A stretch of 64,000 nucleotides of DNA, from contig NZ_CP114176.1 of assembly GCF_027186265.1 (NCBI RefSeq), positions 2,542,001 through 2,606,000 of the forward strand. The letters are read 5' to 3'. Made by a program: the position numbers and the translations under genes. Origin of the DNA: Lentibacillus daqui (GTDB taxonomy: Bacteria; Bacillota; Bacilli; Bacillales; Amphibacillaceae). Positions 33,935-41,754 of the stretch are shown one piece after another. The notes beneath the pieces were generated by a model, which worked only from the letters and a program-made list of their open reading frames with translations, searched no databases and had not been told where the DNA came from. How positions within the stretch are numbered: the stretch's first letter is position 1; the number at the start of each line of letters is the position of its first letter.

Positions 33935-34650
33935 CTACCCACCCCCTTGAGATAATCATTCAGATATACGAAATCATTACTAAGTACAATAAAAATAGCC
34001 AAAATATATTTCCTGTTTCGTTCCAATGTTTTTTTACTGACATCCACTTTTTTGACAAGTGCTTTGATGGGAAGTTTTTTCTTGCGTTCAACAAACGATC
34101 TTAATTCAGGATCATTAAACAAAACACGCGCTGTATGAACTGCGGAGTCTCTGGCATCACGGTGCTTTGGCGAGATCTCGGTTAACTCAGCCAGGGATAA
34201 TTTATAGTCCTTTAATTTTTCCTTAAATTCGGCAATTTCTTCCCTTCGATGCCATGTATCCTGTTCTTGTTGATAAATTTCTTTGACCGCAACAATCTCG
34301 CTGTGGTTTTCCATTTGTTCCTCATCATAGCTCTCATCCAGCGATGCAGCAATGGGGTTCTTTTGGATAAAACGAATATAATCGATCACTTTACGTTTTA
34401 CTACTAGTTTGGCAAAGGATAGAAAGGAACTCCCCCGGTCGGCAGAATAAGTTAAAATTGCCTCGTTAAATGCTGCTAAACCGATGCTGAATTCATCATC
34501 CTGTTTGGGATCAATATATCGTTTACAAACCTCTGAAACGCATTTGGCAATAAACGGCTGGTAGGTTCTCAATAAATTGTACTGTGCCCGTTCATCCCCC
34601 GCTTGGATGGAGGAAATTATTTCTTCCAGGGATTGGTCTTTATGTTTCAA
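33931..34650 (-). CDS. sigI: RNA polymerase sigma factor SigI
   Basis: Alternative sigma factor of 239 aa, associated with heat and envelope stress in B. subtilis. The sigma-2 region (AFNEAILTYSADRGSSFLSFAKLVVKRKVIDYIRFIQKNP) lies near residues 60-100; the C-terminal SigI-type helix-turn-helix ends VKKVDVSKKTLERNRKYILAIFIVL. Shares a 4-bp overlap with rsgI. Confidence 0.95.
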   Translation of the reverse strand: MKHKDQSLEEIISSIQAGDERAQYNLLRTYQPFIAKCVSEVCKRYIDPKQDDEFSIGLAAFNEAILTYSADRGSSFLSFAKLVVKRKVIDYIRFIQKNPIAASLDESYDEEQMENHSEIVAVKEIYQQEQDTWHRREEIAEFKEKLKDYKLSLAELTEISPKHRDARDSAVHTARVLFNDPELRSFVERKKKLPIKALVKKVDVSKKTLERNRKYILAIFIVLSNDFVYLNDYLKGVGR

Positions 34651-34675
34651 ACCGAAACACCCCCAGCCATTATAA

Positions 34676-34704
34676 GATACGATTGTTTGTCAACCTTTTT
34701 GGGT
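34676..34704 (-). promoter_or_regulatory. Possible SigI-dependent promoter of sigI
   Basis: On the minus strand ACCCAA (34699-34704) and CGTATC (34676-34681) are separated by 17 bp, resembling the ACCCCC / CGAA-type elements of SigI promoters. TTGACA and TATAAT words are also present but only 13 bp apart, too close for SigA. About 25 bp upstream of the sigI start. Weak evidence. Confidence 0.35.
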
Positions 34705-35002
34705 GTATTTATTAGGTATTTTTGTTTCATAACAACTCACCATCTTCAATATGATTAAATACAGGGTAGTCAAAATTCGCATTAAAACGACATTTTTTGA
34801 CCATCCAGGAAAAATTTTTTAGTTTACTCATCAGGTCTACTGACTTTCAACATTGACCATCTTTTAATCGTCAACATATCTAATCCTACCGCAAGAAGAC
34901 AAGCGTTGCTATCACAAAACATTTACAGTTCCTTTAAATATTGATTGCATACCCCAGGGCCATAGGGACGGTTCCTTTGTCCCACCATTTTTAACATGGA
35001 AG
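34705..35002. other. Intergenic stretch without a gene
   Basis: AT-rich spacer between sigI and bmrD. I see no open reading frame with a ribosome binding site. The GGGACGGTTCCTTTGTCCCACC segment near 34966 is another GTCCC-type repeat and pairs partly with the bmrD terminator. Confidence 0.5.
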
Positions 35003-35039
35003 AAAAAGGTGGGAGAAGGTGCCTGTCCTCTTGTCCCAC
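35003..35039 (-). terminator. Terminator of bmrCD
   Basis: On the minus strand GTGGGA and TCCCAC enclose a loop with its own weak pairing, followed by CTTTTTC. It begins at the bmrD stop. Confidence 0.65.
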
Positions 35040-37066
35040 TACCCAGCCTGGCGTGTTCTTCCTTGTTGCATTTGATACATTTGATGGTATAGGCCTTTTT
35101 GTTGAATGAGTGTTTCATGATTTCCTTGTTCTACAATTTCACCATGCTCGAGTACAAATATTGCATCGGCCTGTTGAATTGTTGACAAGCGGTGCGCAAT
35201 AACAAGTGTGGTACGCCCTTGCTTCAATACATCTAATGCTCGCTGGATCATATGCTCCGTTTCTGTATCAATATTGGCAGTCGCTTCATCGAGAATTAGT
35301 ATGGCCGGATCAAATGCCAAGGCACGGGCAAAAGAGATCAGTTGCCGCTCCCCAAGTGAAAAAGTAGTCCCGCCCTCGGTGACCTTTTCATCGTACCTGT
35401 CAGGCAATTTCTCAATAAACCGGTTAGCCCCAACTGCCTGCAATGCCGCGATTGCCATTTCCCGGGTAATATTTGGGTCATTCATCGTAACATTGGAGAT
35501 GACAGTCCCCGAAAACAGAAATGGATCCTGTAAGACGATGCCCATATGACTTCTCACCTGCTGTCGTGACAAGGCAACGGTTTTTTGTCCATCGATTGTA
35601 ATCGTTCCATGCTGTGGGTCATAGAAGCGAAACAACAGATTCATAATCGAACTTTTGCCTGATCCGGTATGCCCGACAAAAGCAACGGTTTGCCCCGCCT
35701 TAACCGAAAAAGACATATCTTTGATGACATAATCCTTATCATCATAGGCAAATGACACATGGTTAAAATCGATATTCCCGCGATATTTGTCGATTTTTCG
35801 AACTTGCACATCCTCGCCTTGGTGATCCATTAAGGTAAATACACGATTGCCGGCTACCCTTGCCTGCTCAATCAGTGGTAACTGGTTGACAATATCCTCC
35901 AATGGTTCAAATAAGCGGTTGAGATAATCCACAAACGCATAGAGAACACCAATGGAAATAATGCTACCAGGCTCAAGCGAAAATGAGCCAAAATACCAGA
36001 TAAAGCCAACAAAGGCCAGGTTCCGAAAAACTGTAACAAGATTATATGATGTTAGTGCGCTTAATTTAACCAATTTGCGTTGATACGTAAAATTGCGTTC
36101 ATTTAATGTCTCAAATTCAGCTTTCGTTTGTTTTTCACGACGAAACGCCTGGATAATCGGCATTCCCTGAATTGCTTCATTAATATTTCCATTAATGGCA
36201 CTGACCGTAGAGCGAATCACAGTATTATATTTGGTTCCAAAGTACTTATACACCTTCATCCAGCCCAGAATCAACGGAATAACAAGCAAACTGAATGCCG
36301 CCAATGTGACATCAAGTAAAAACAAAGCAATAAAAATACCTGCCATATAAATAATACTCGTTACTACAATCGATAACACACGTTCATATAAATCCCGAAT
36401 GGCTTCCGTATCATTGGTAATTCTAGCGACAATTTTTCCTGCCGGCTGATCCACATAATAATTGATCGGAAGCCGCTGTGTATGGGCAAACACATCATTG
36501 CGCATTTTCTTAACAATTTGATTGGACACCTTCTGCAATAAGAAGGTCTGAAAAAATTGAAAAAACGCTGCGATCACCAGCAATGCTACATACAATCCCA
36601 GCAAGAACAGAATCGGACGTTGCTCCGGTTTAAAAAATGGATAAATCTCCGACAAGGAAAGCTTCTCAGCAGTATATGTCTGTGTATCATTTCCTTGTTT
36701 GATCAAAATCGTATTTCCATCAACAGATCGCTTACCGGATAATGGAAGGTCCCCATCCGCCAAATAATAACTGTTTCCAACCTGTAAAATGGTCTTTGTT
36801 TCCCCTGTTTGTTCTTGACCGGTAACCCGATCGGCGCGTTTATACTGTTGGTCATCAAAGGTAACGGTATTGCGATCGTGTTGGCTGTTCACCTGTATCC
36901 AGTTACCTTCCACCCCAAGAATATGATCATCAATTACTGTTTTGGCAATGAGTGGCCCGGCAAGTTCCAGGCACACAGCAATCATTAAGCAAACCAGGCC
37001 AATAATAATACTTTTTTTAAACTGTAACGCATAACCAACTAAACGTTTTTCGGTTGATTGTTTCAT
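35039..37066 (-). CDS. bmrD: BmrD (YheH)-like heterodimeric multidrug ABC exporter subunit
   Basis: ABC exporter half-transporter, 675 aa, close to the 673 aa of B. subtilis YheH. Six membrane helices with a large extracytoplasmic insertion after the first (about 45-135), then a nucleotide-binding domain: Walker A GHTGSGKSS, signature region FSLGERQLISFARAL, Walker B AILILDEATANID with the catalytic Glu present. The signature reads SLGER rather than SGGQ, as expected for the partner whose composite site is degenerate. ATG overlaps the bmrC stop as TAATG. Confidence 0.92.
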   Translation of the reverse strand: MKQSTEKRLVGYALQFKKSIIIGLVCLMIAVCLELAGPLIAKTVIDDHILGVEGNWIQVNSQHDRNTVTFDDQQYKRADRVTGQEQTGETKTILQVGNSYYLADGDLPLSGKRSVDGNTILIKQGNDTQTYTAEKLSLSEIYPFFKPEQRPILFLLGLYVALLVIAAFFQFFQTFLLQKVSNQIVKKMRNDVFAHTQRLPINYYVDQPAGKIVARITNDTEAIRDLYERVLSIVVTSIIYMAGIFIALFLLDVTLAAFSLLVIPLILGWMKVYKYFGTKYNTVIRSTVSAINGNINEAIQGMPIIQAFRREKQTKAEFETLNERNFTYQRKLVKLSALTSYNLVTVFRNLAFVGFIWYFGSFSLEPGSIISIGVLYAFVDYLNRLFEPLEDIVNQLPLIEQARVAGNRVFTLMDHQGEDVQVRKIDKYRGNIDFNHVSFAYDDKDYVIKDMSFSVKAGQTVAFVGHTGSGKSSIMNLLFRFYDPQHGTITIDGQKTVALSRQQVRSHMGIVLQDPFLFSGTVISNVTMNDPNITREMAIAALQAVGANRFIEKLPDRYDEKVTEGGTTFSLGERQLISFARALAFDPAILILDEATANIDTETEHMIQRALDVLKQGRTTLVIAHRLSTIQQADAIFVLEHGEIVEQGNHETLIQQKGLYHQMYQMQQGRTRQAG

Positions 37067-38814
37067 TAGGAGATCTCCTCCTTATCCTCCAATTGCTGTA
37101 GCTGATACTGTTGCATATACCAGCCACCTTGGTTCATCAGCACCTCATGTGTGCCTGCTTCGGTAATTTTTCCGTCGTCAAGCACAATAATATGATCGGC
37201 ATGGGTGACCGCTGACAGCCTGTGCGCCGCGATAAAGGTTGTTTTGTTCCGGCGTTCATGACGTAAATGTTCCATGATTTTCGCCTCCGTTTTTCCATCG
37301 ACTGCAGATAATGAATCATCAAGGATTAAAATTTCCGGATCCTTGATAAACGCCCTGGCTAAGGCCACACGCTGTTTTTGTCCGCCTGAAAGCGTAACAC
37401 CGCTCTCACCAACCTGCGTATCCAATCCATTTGGCAGTTGTTTGATATCATCAAGGAAATGAGCCAAGTCCAGCGTCCGGTAAATTTCCTGATCCGTCGC
37501 GTCAGCTTTGCCAAATTGAATATTTTCCCGAATTGTTTTCGAAAACATGATTTGATCCTGTGGCACATAGCCAATCCAATCGCGAATTTGCCCAAGGCTT
37601 ATATCTGATAATTCCACACCTGAAATACGGATACTGCCAACAAGGCCCGGATACTGGCGAAGCATTAATTTAAACAAGGTTGTTTTACCAGCACCGGTTT
37701 TACCAACAATCCCGATGGTATCACCAGGGTTCACTTGCAAGTTCACATGGGTTAATTGATTGGATACCGCCCCAGGATAGGCAAAACAGACATCGGAAAA
37801 TGTGATCGAATCAACCGTTTTCACCTGCCTTGGATGGGCACTATCTTGCACATCCGCTTCATAGCTCAACGTTTCCTGTACGCGATCCAATGAAGCATTT
37901 CCCCGCTGTAAAATATTAATTAATTCGCCAACCGCAAACATCGGCCAAATGAGCATACCAAGATAGACATTAAATGTAACCAAATCACCAAGTGTGATCC
38001 CGCTTTGGAACACTAGCAATGCCCCATAGCCAATCCCGATCGTATACGACAGCCCAACAAGAATTTTCATCGTTGGCTCGAATAAGGCATCAATTTTTAC
38101 AACCTCGATATTTTTCCGATAGACATCCTCCGTCATCGCTTGAAATCGTACCTCTTCCTGTTTTTCCTGCACAAAAGCACGGATCACCCGCACCCCACGA
38201 ACCGATTCCAAAACATCATTATTCATCTCGCCAAATGCAGCTTGTGCCTTCATAAAGCGAGCATGAATTGCTGCTCCATATTTATTCATCACGACTGCCA
38301 TAATTGGTAATGGGATCAGCGCAGCAAGGGTTAATTTCCAACTGATGGTAAATCCCATCATGGCGATAATCATCAACATGAACATACTCGAATCAACCAG
38401 TGTCAACACACCAAATCCCGCCGTCAACTGAATGGCACGCAAATCATTCGTTGCACGGGCCATTAAATCACCAGTCCGGTATTTACCAAAAAAGGTTGGC
38501 GTCATATGCAAAAAGTGATCCATCAATTTACTCCTGGTCCACCGTTCTAAAATCGCCGCTCCGCTGAACAAGGTATAATCCCACAAAAACGAGATGGCAT
38601 AATGAATAACCGCTAGCAGCAAATAACCGGCAACGATCATGGTTAATAATTTCATTGTCAGTGTTTCAAACTGGATTTTATCAATCGCGAAGCCAACTAT
38701 TTTGGGCGGGATTAAGCCAATCGCACTGGCAATAATTAATACCGTTATTGCTAACACATACCGTTTCCAATAATACTTAAAAAACCATTTTAACTTGTTA
38801 AAAACCTGAAACAT
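37066..38814 (-). CDS. bmrC: BmrC (YheI)-like heterodimeric multidrug ABC exporter subunit
   Basis: Partner half-transporter, 582 aa. Six membrane helices and a nucleotide-binding domain with Walker A GKTGAGKTT, intact signature LSGGQKQRVALARA and Walker B EILILDDSLSAVD. Asp replaces the catalytic Glu after Walker B, the mark of the degenerate site in this exporter class. Start 38814 follows GAGGGTGAGAAG. The leader gene bmrB known from B. subtilis is not seen; a 21-bp array occupies the upstream region. Confidence 0.92.
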   Translation of the reverse strand: MFQVFNKLKWFFKYYWKRYVLAITVLIIASAIGLIPPKIVGFAIDKIQFETLTMKLLTMIVAGYLLLAVIHYAISFLWDYTLFSGAAILERWTRSKLMDHFLHMTPTFFGKYRTGDLMARATNDLRAIQLTAGFGVLTLVDSSMFMLMIIAMMGFTISWKLTLAALIPLPIMAVVMNKYGAAIHARFMKAQAAFGEMNNDVLESVRGVRVIRAFVQEKQEEVRFQAMTEDVYRKNIEVVKIDALFEPTMKILVGLSYTIGIGYGALLVFQSGITLGDLVTFNVYLGMLIWPMFAVGELINILQRGNASLDRVQETLSYEADVQDSAHPRQVKTVDSITFSDVCFAYPGAVSNQLTHVNLQVNPGDTIGIVGKTGAGKTTLFKLMLRQYPGLVGSIRISGVELSDISLGQIRDWIGYVPQDQIMFSKTIRENIQFGKADATDQEIYRTLDLAHFLDDIKQLPNGLDTQVGESGVTLSGGQKQRVALARAFIKDPEILILDDSLSAVDGKTEAKIMEHLRHERRNKTTFIAAHRLSAVTHADHIIVLDDGKITEAGTHEVLMNQGGWYMQQYQLQQLEDKEEIS

Positions 38815-38913
38815 CTTCTCACCCTCTTCTTGCAAAAATCTGCTGACATACGCTTTGTTACGGTTTTTTTACATGGGCTAACATCTCCTGTTAATTTCAT
38901 TATCATCCGGGAG

Positions 38914-39060
38914 TTTCGACCAAATTGGTATGGATATCGACCAGTTTGGGGCACGTATCAACCGATTGAAGGCAGATATCGACCGCTCATGACTGGATAT
39001 CAACCGGTCTCGCCAACATATCAACCGGATTAGCGCTGTTATCAACCGGTTCGTTCAACT
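38914..39060. repeat. 21-bp-period array B (word TATC(A/G)ACCGG)
   Basis: Seven units of exactly 21 bp: the C of TATC falls at 38938, 38959, 38980, 39001, 39022 and 39043, with TTTCGACC at 38917 as the first. The fixed part is TATC(A/G)ACC(A/G)g; the other ~11 bp vary. On the plus strand five units read as a heptad Y(R/Q)Pxxxx, but a stop follows in the sixth. It lies upstream of bmrC and touches the 3' end of the small reading frame at 39042. Confidence 0.85.
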
Positions 39061-39248
39061 ATCCCTAAACAAAAAAGCACACGTCGCCTATGACGTATGC
39101 TTTCGTAAAATAGAGTGTTCTTACCGACAAAAATTTCGTTAGCCGGGCGAATGAGCTGTTCTAAATCACAAAAAGGCCACAGACATATGTGACCTTTACC
39201 AAACAGTTTCAGCTTATCATGTAAATCAGCTATTGCTTCCACTGACAT
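39042..39248 (-). CDS. Hypothetical small protein
   Basis: A 68-aa frame starting MSVEAIADLHDKLKLFGKGHICLWPFCDLEQLI. The upstream signal is weak (GGTGTG), but the start lies inside the end of the next upstream small frame, so translational coupling is possible. The central CLWPFC pair of cysteines looks protein-like; the last 15 residues run into the 21-bp array. I do not recognise the family and it may be only partly real. Confidence 0.35.
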   Translation of the reverse strand: MSVEAIADLHDKLKLFGKGHICLWPFCDLEQLIRPANEIFVGKNTLFYESIRHRRRVLFCLGIVERTG

Positions 39249-39324
39249 CGTTTGAGGTCACACCATTTATAAAATTTTGCTTGTATAGTTGTTGCTTTTG
39301 CTGTCGTTGTAATTGGCGTTGCAT
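39226..39324 (-). CDS. Hypothetical 32-aa peptide, Gln-rich
   Basis: Short frame with a very strong ribosome binding site (GAGAGGAGGTCATTACC before the ATG). The peptide begins MQRQLQRQQKQQLYKQNF. Its end overlaps the start of the 39042-39248 frame by 23 bp in another frame; a single base change would fuse them, so together they may be one frameshifted gene. Confidence 0.45.
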   Translation of the reverse strand: MQRQLQRQQKQQLYKQNFINGVTSNDVSGSNS

Positions 39325-39432
39325 GGTAATGACCTCCTCTCGTTATTTGACTCCCAGTAATTATAATATTACTAAAATTTAAAGTCAATGCCCTTTTTCT
39401 TCTTTTCCTCAAAATAGGTAAGTATTCCTGCA

Positions 39433-39464
39433 AAAAAAGAAGATGTCATATGGTCTTCTTTTTT
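39433..39464. terminator. Terminator of the narK-PAS gene
   Basis: AAAAAAGAAGA pairs with TCTTCTTTTTT across TGTCATATGG. The stem overlaps the stop codon. Symmetric A and T runs make it bidirectional. Confidence 0.88.
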
Positions 39465-40962
39465 ACTTTTTCACTTCAGATATATCACTCATCATCCCGA
39501 CATAATACTGCGGCTGTCCTTTGCTGTTATTTAACTGGCTTATGGTCAACCATTCGGGATAGATCTCACCGTTTTTCCGCTTATTCCAGATTTCTCCTTC
39601 CCAATAACCTTTTTCCCGCATGATCTCCCACATGTCTTGATAAAAAGTTTCATCATGCTTGCCCGATTTAAGTACACTCGGCGTTTTCCCTCTCACTTCT
39701 TCTTCCTTAAATCCAGTTATACGCGTAAACGCAGGGTTAACGTTTCGGATAACACCATGTTTGTTGGTGACCATGATGCCTTCCGCGGCTCCTTCAATAA
39801 TTCGTCCCTCAATACTCAAGCGATCTTGATAATACATATAAATGACAATCACAAAACTGACCAGTGCAAATTCTGACAATGCCATAAAACCAATTGCATA
39901 GTGTCCGGTTAAATTGAAGACCGTTGTGAGTACAATTGGCGGAAAAAATCCCCCTAGTCCGCCCATTGCCGACACAATTCCGTTGACGATCCCGGCTTGT
40001 TTGGAAAAATGCAGTGGGACAAGCTTAAACACGGTACCATTTCCAATCCCGACAAAAACAGCAACCGATAACGTTCCAAACGTATAAAGGCCAATCGTTG
40101 GTGAAAAGGATAAGATAACACCTGATATACTGGTTCCCAAAAAGATAATCATCAAAATCACATACGGATTAAATTTATCGGCAAGCCAGCCACCTAATGG
40201 ACGCAACAATGTCGCCAATACAATAAAGCCGGCTGTTCGAATCCCGGCATCAACCGGATCCAGTGAAAAGTGTGATGCCAAAAAGTTAGGCAAATAGACG
40301 GTAAAGGCAACAAAAGCACCGAACGTGATAAAATAGAAAAAACTTAAAAACCATAGTGTTTGATTGCGGTAAACACTTTTGATTTGCGCCATCATGGAAA
40401 CCTTGACTTTTTTCTCCTTGCGATCGCCAATGATAAAATTAATGACAATAAATGCAAGTAACAAAACAAGATAAAAGCGAACCGTATTTTCCCAGCCATA
40501 CGATTTTGCCAGCATCGGCGCAAAAAATGTGCTGATTGCTGTTCCTGCGTTCCCTACCGCATAAATCCCGTTTACTAATCCATGTTTTTCTTTTGGATAA
40601 TATTTTGGCAGTGAGGTTACTCCGATAGAAAACGTGGCTCCACCAACCCCAAGGAAAAGTCCACTAATAATTAAATCGGTAAACGACTTGGCAATACTCA
40701 TATAAAACACAGGAAACAAAAGGATAACAAAACTAATCATAAAAATTGTCCGGGCACCAAAGCGATTTGTATAAAATCCGATCGGAACCCTTAACACAGA
40801 TCCAAGAATAACCGGAATCGCCGTAACAAGCGACATTTGCCCGGCTGTTAAATGAATGTCTTCGTTAATAATTGGCATCAACGAGGAAATCAGCACCCAT
40901 ACCATAAACCCAACGATCAAACTGACGGATTGCAGCGAGAGTTGTAGATTTGGCCGATTCAT
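39463..40962 (-). CDS. narK: NarK-type nitrate/nitrite MFS transporter fused to a PAS domain
   Basis: A 499-aa fusion. Residues 1-385 form a 12-helix NarK/NasA-type major facilitator with the nitrate signature GNAGTAISTFFAP and the second one in AMGGLGGFFPP. Residues about 390-497 form a PAS domain (EGRIIEGAAEGIMVTNKHGVIRNVNPAFTRITGF, WEGEIWNKRKNGEIYPEWLTIS, YYVGMMSDISEVKK), ending where a linker to a signalling output would normally start. A perfect FNR box lies about 95 bp upstream. ATG 40962 is chosen; a TTG two codons earlier is possible. Confidence 0.88.
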   Translation of the reverse strand: MNRPNLQLSLQSVSLIVGFMVWVLISSLMPIINEDIHLTAGQMSLVTAIPVILGSVLRVPIGFYTNRFGARTIFMISFVILLFPVFYMSIAKSFTDLIISGLFLGVGGATFSIGVTSLPKYYPKEKHGLVNGIYAVGNAGTAISTFFAPMLAKSYGWENTVRFYLVLLLAFIVINFIIGDRKEKKVKVSMMAQIKSVYRNQTLWFLSFFYFITFGAFVAFTVYLPNFLASHFSLDPVDAGIRTAGFIVLATLLRPLGGWLADKFNPYVILMIIFLGTSISGVILSFSPTIGLYTFGTLSVAVFVGIGNGTVFKLVPLHFSKQAGIVNGIVSAMGGLGGFFPPIVLTTVFNLTGHYAIGFMALSEFALVSFVIVIYMYYQDRLSIEGRIIEGAAEGIMVTNKHGVIRNVNPAFTRITGFKEEEVRGKTPSVLKSGKHDETFYQDMWEIMREKGYWEGEIWNKRKNGEIYPEWLTISQLNNSKGQPQYYVGMMSDISEVKK

Positions 40963-41032
40963 GCTCAACCATCCCTTTCCAGATTTGGTTTTTAAAACTG
41001 AATAAAATCCCTTCCTACCTTCATATCACTAG

Positions 41033-41073
41033 CTTATGACAAAACACATTCACCAACTGTGAAAAAAATCACA
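41033..41073 (-). promoter_or_regulatory. FNR box and promoter of the narK-PAS gene
   Basis: TGTGAAAAAAATCACA at 41058-41073 is a perfect TGTGA-N6-TCACA FNR site. A CATAAG box at 41033-41038 on the minus strand lies about 30 bp from the site centre, the spacing of FNR-activated promoters (site centred near -41.5). The rest of 41074-41372 is AT-rich spacer to the divergent PadR gene. Confidence 0.8.
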
Positions 41074-41372
41074 TAAAGATCCAATCATTATGACACCTTT
41101 TTGACATTCTTCCGTTTCTCTCCCTTTGTTTTCTATTTCCTCCCTTCCGAACTTGGGGAGCACACTCTGCTTCTTTTTCGTGATGAAAGCACTATTCCCA
41201 AACATTTGGCCAACACTCTCAAGTGATAATTCAAGTGCTTGCTGTTTTTTTCCGTTTGCCGCTGATCTTTTTCATTCGAGTCCCCTTATTCATTTACATA
41301 TTTGCTGTTATACACAAATTACTTTGACAGATATAGTAATTTATTATATATTATACACAAGGAGGTGAGGAT

Positions 41373-41702
41373 GTGGTTCAGTCAAAGCTATCCTCCGATC
41401 TGCTGCGCGGACACGCTGATACGATGATCTTAAAACTTTTGTTAAATGGAGATAAATATGGATACGAAATTAGTAAATTAATCCGGGCGAATTCAGGGGA
41501 ACAATACGAATTAAAGGAAGCGACCATGTACTCCAGTTTGAAACGGCTTGAAAAAGAAGGCAACATCCGCTCCTATTGGGGGGACGCGACTCAAGGCGGA
41601 CGAAGAAAATATTATACGATCACATTAAGCGGGAAAGAAACCTATAAACAAAATAAACAAAACTGGGAACAGGCAAAGAAGATTCTGGAACGCTTGTTAT
41701 GA
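41373..41702 (+). CDS. PadR-family transcriptional regulator
   Basis: A 109-aa winged-helix repressor. Conserved PadR features: GHADTMILKLLLNGDKYGYEISKLI, ATMYSSLKRLEKEGNI and the wing GGRRKYYTITLSG. GTG start with AAGGAGGTGAGGAT upstream; an ATG two bases earlier is in another frame. Followed after about 50 bp by the pentapeptide-repeat gene it probably controls. Confidence 0.9.
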   Translation: MVQSKLSSDLLRGHADTMILKLLLNGDKYGYEISKLIRANSGEQYELKEATMYSSLKRLEKEGNIRSYWGDATQGGRRKYYTITLSGKETYKQNKQNWEQAKKILERLL

Positions 41703-41754
41703 GAAATGAAGTACCCGAATGAAAAATGTTAAACAATAGAAAGGATAATGATCC

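Noticed and set aside
34681..34700. SigA promoter for sigI from TTGACA and TATAAT words
   Set aside because: The boxes are only 13 bp apart, outside the usable range.
38830..39033. Plus-strand frame with a Tyr-(Arg/Gln)-Pro heptad repeat
   Set aside because: It is array B read in one frame. A stop interrupts the repeat while the DNA period continues, there is no clear ribosome binding site, and the other two arrays also contain stops in their repeat-reading frames.
39463..40962. Truncated PAS-GGDEF signalling protein
   Set aside because: The stop is followed at once by a perfect terminator and no output-domain remnant is seen downstream, so the fusion looks complete.
41126..41368. Possible 80-aa gene between narK-PAS and padR
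   Set aside because: No ribosome binding site and unlikely composition; the region is better explained as two divergent promoters with an FNR box.
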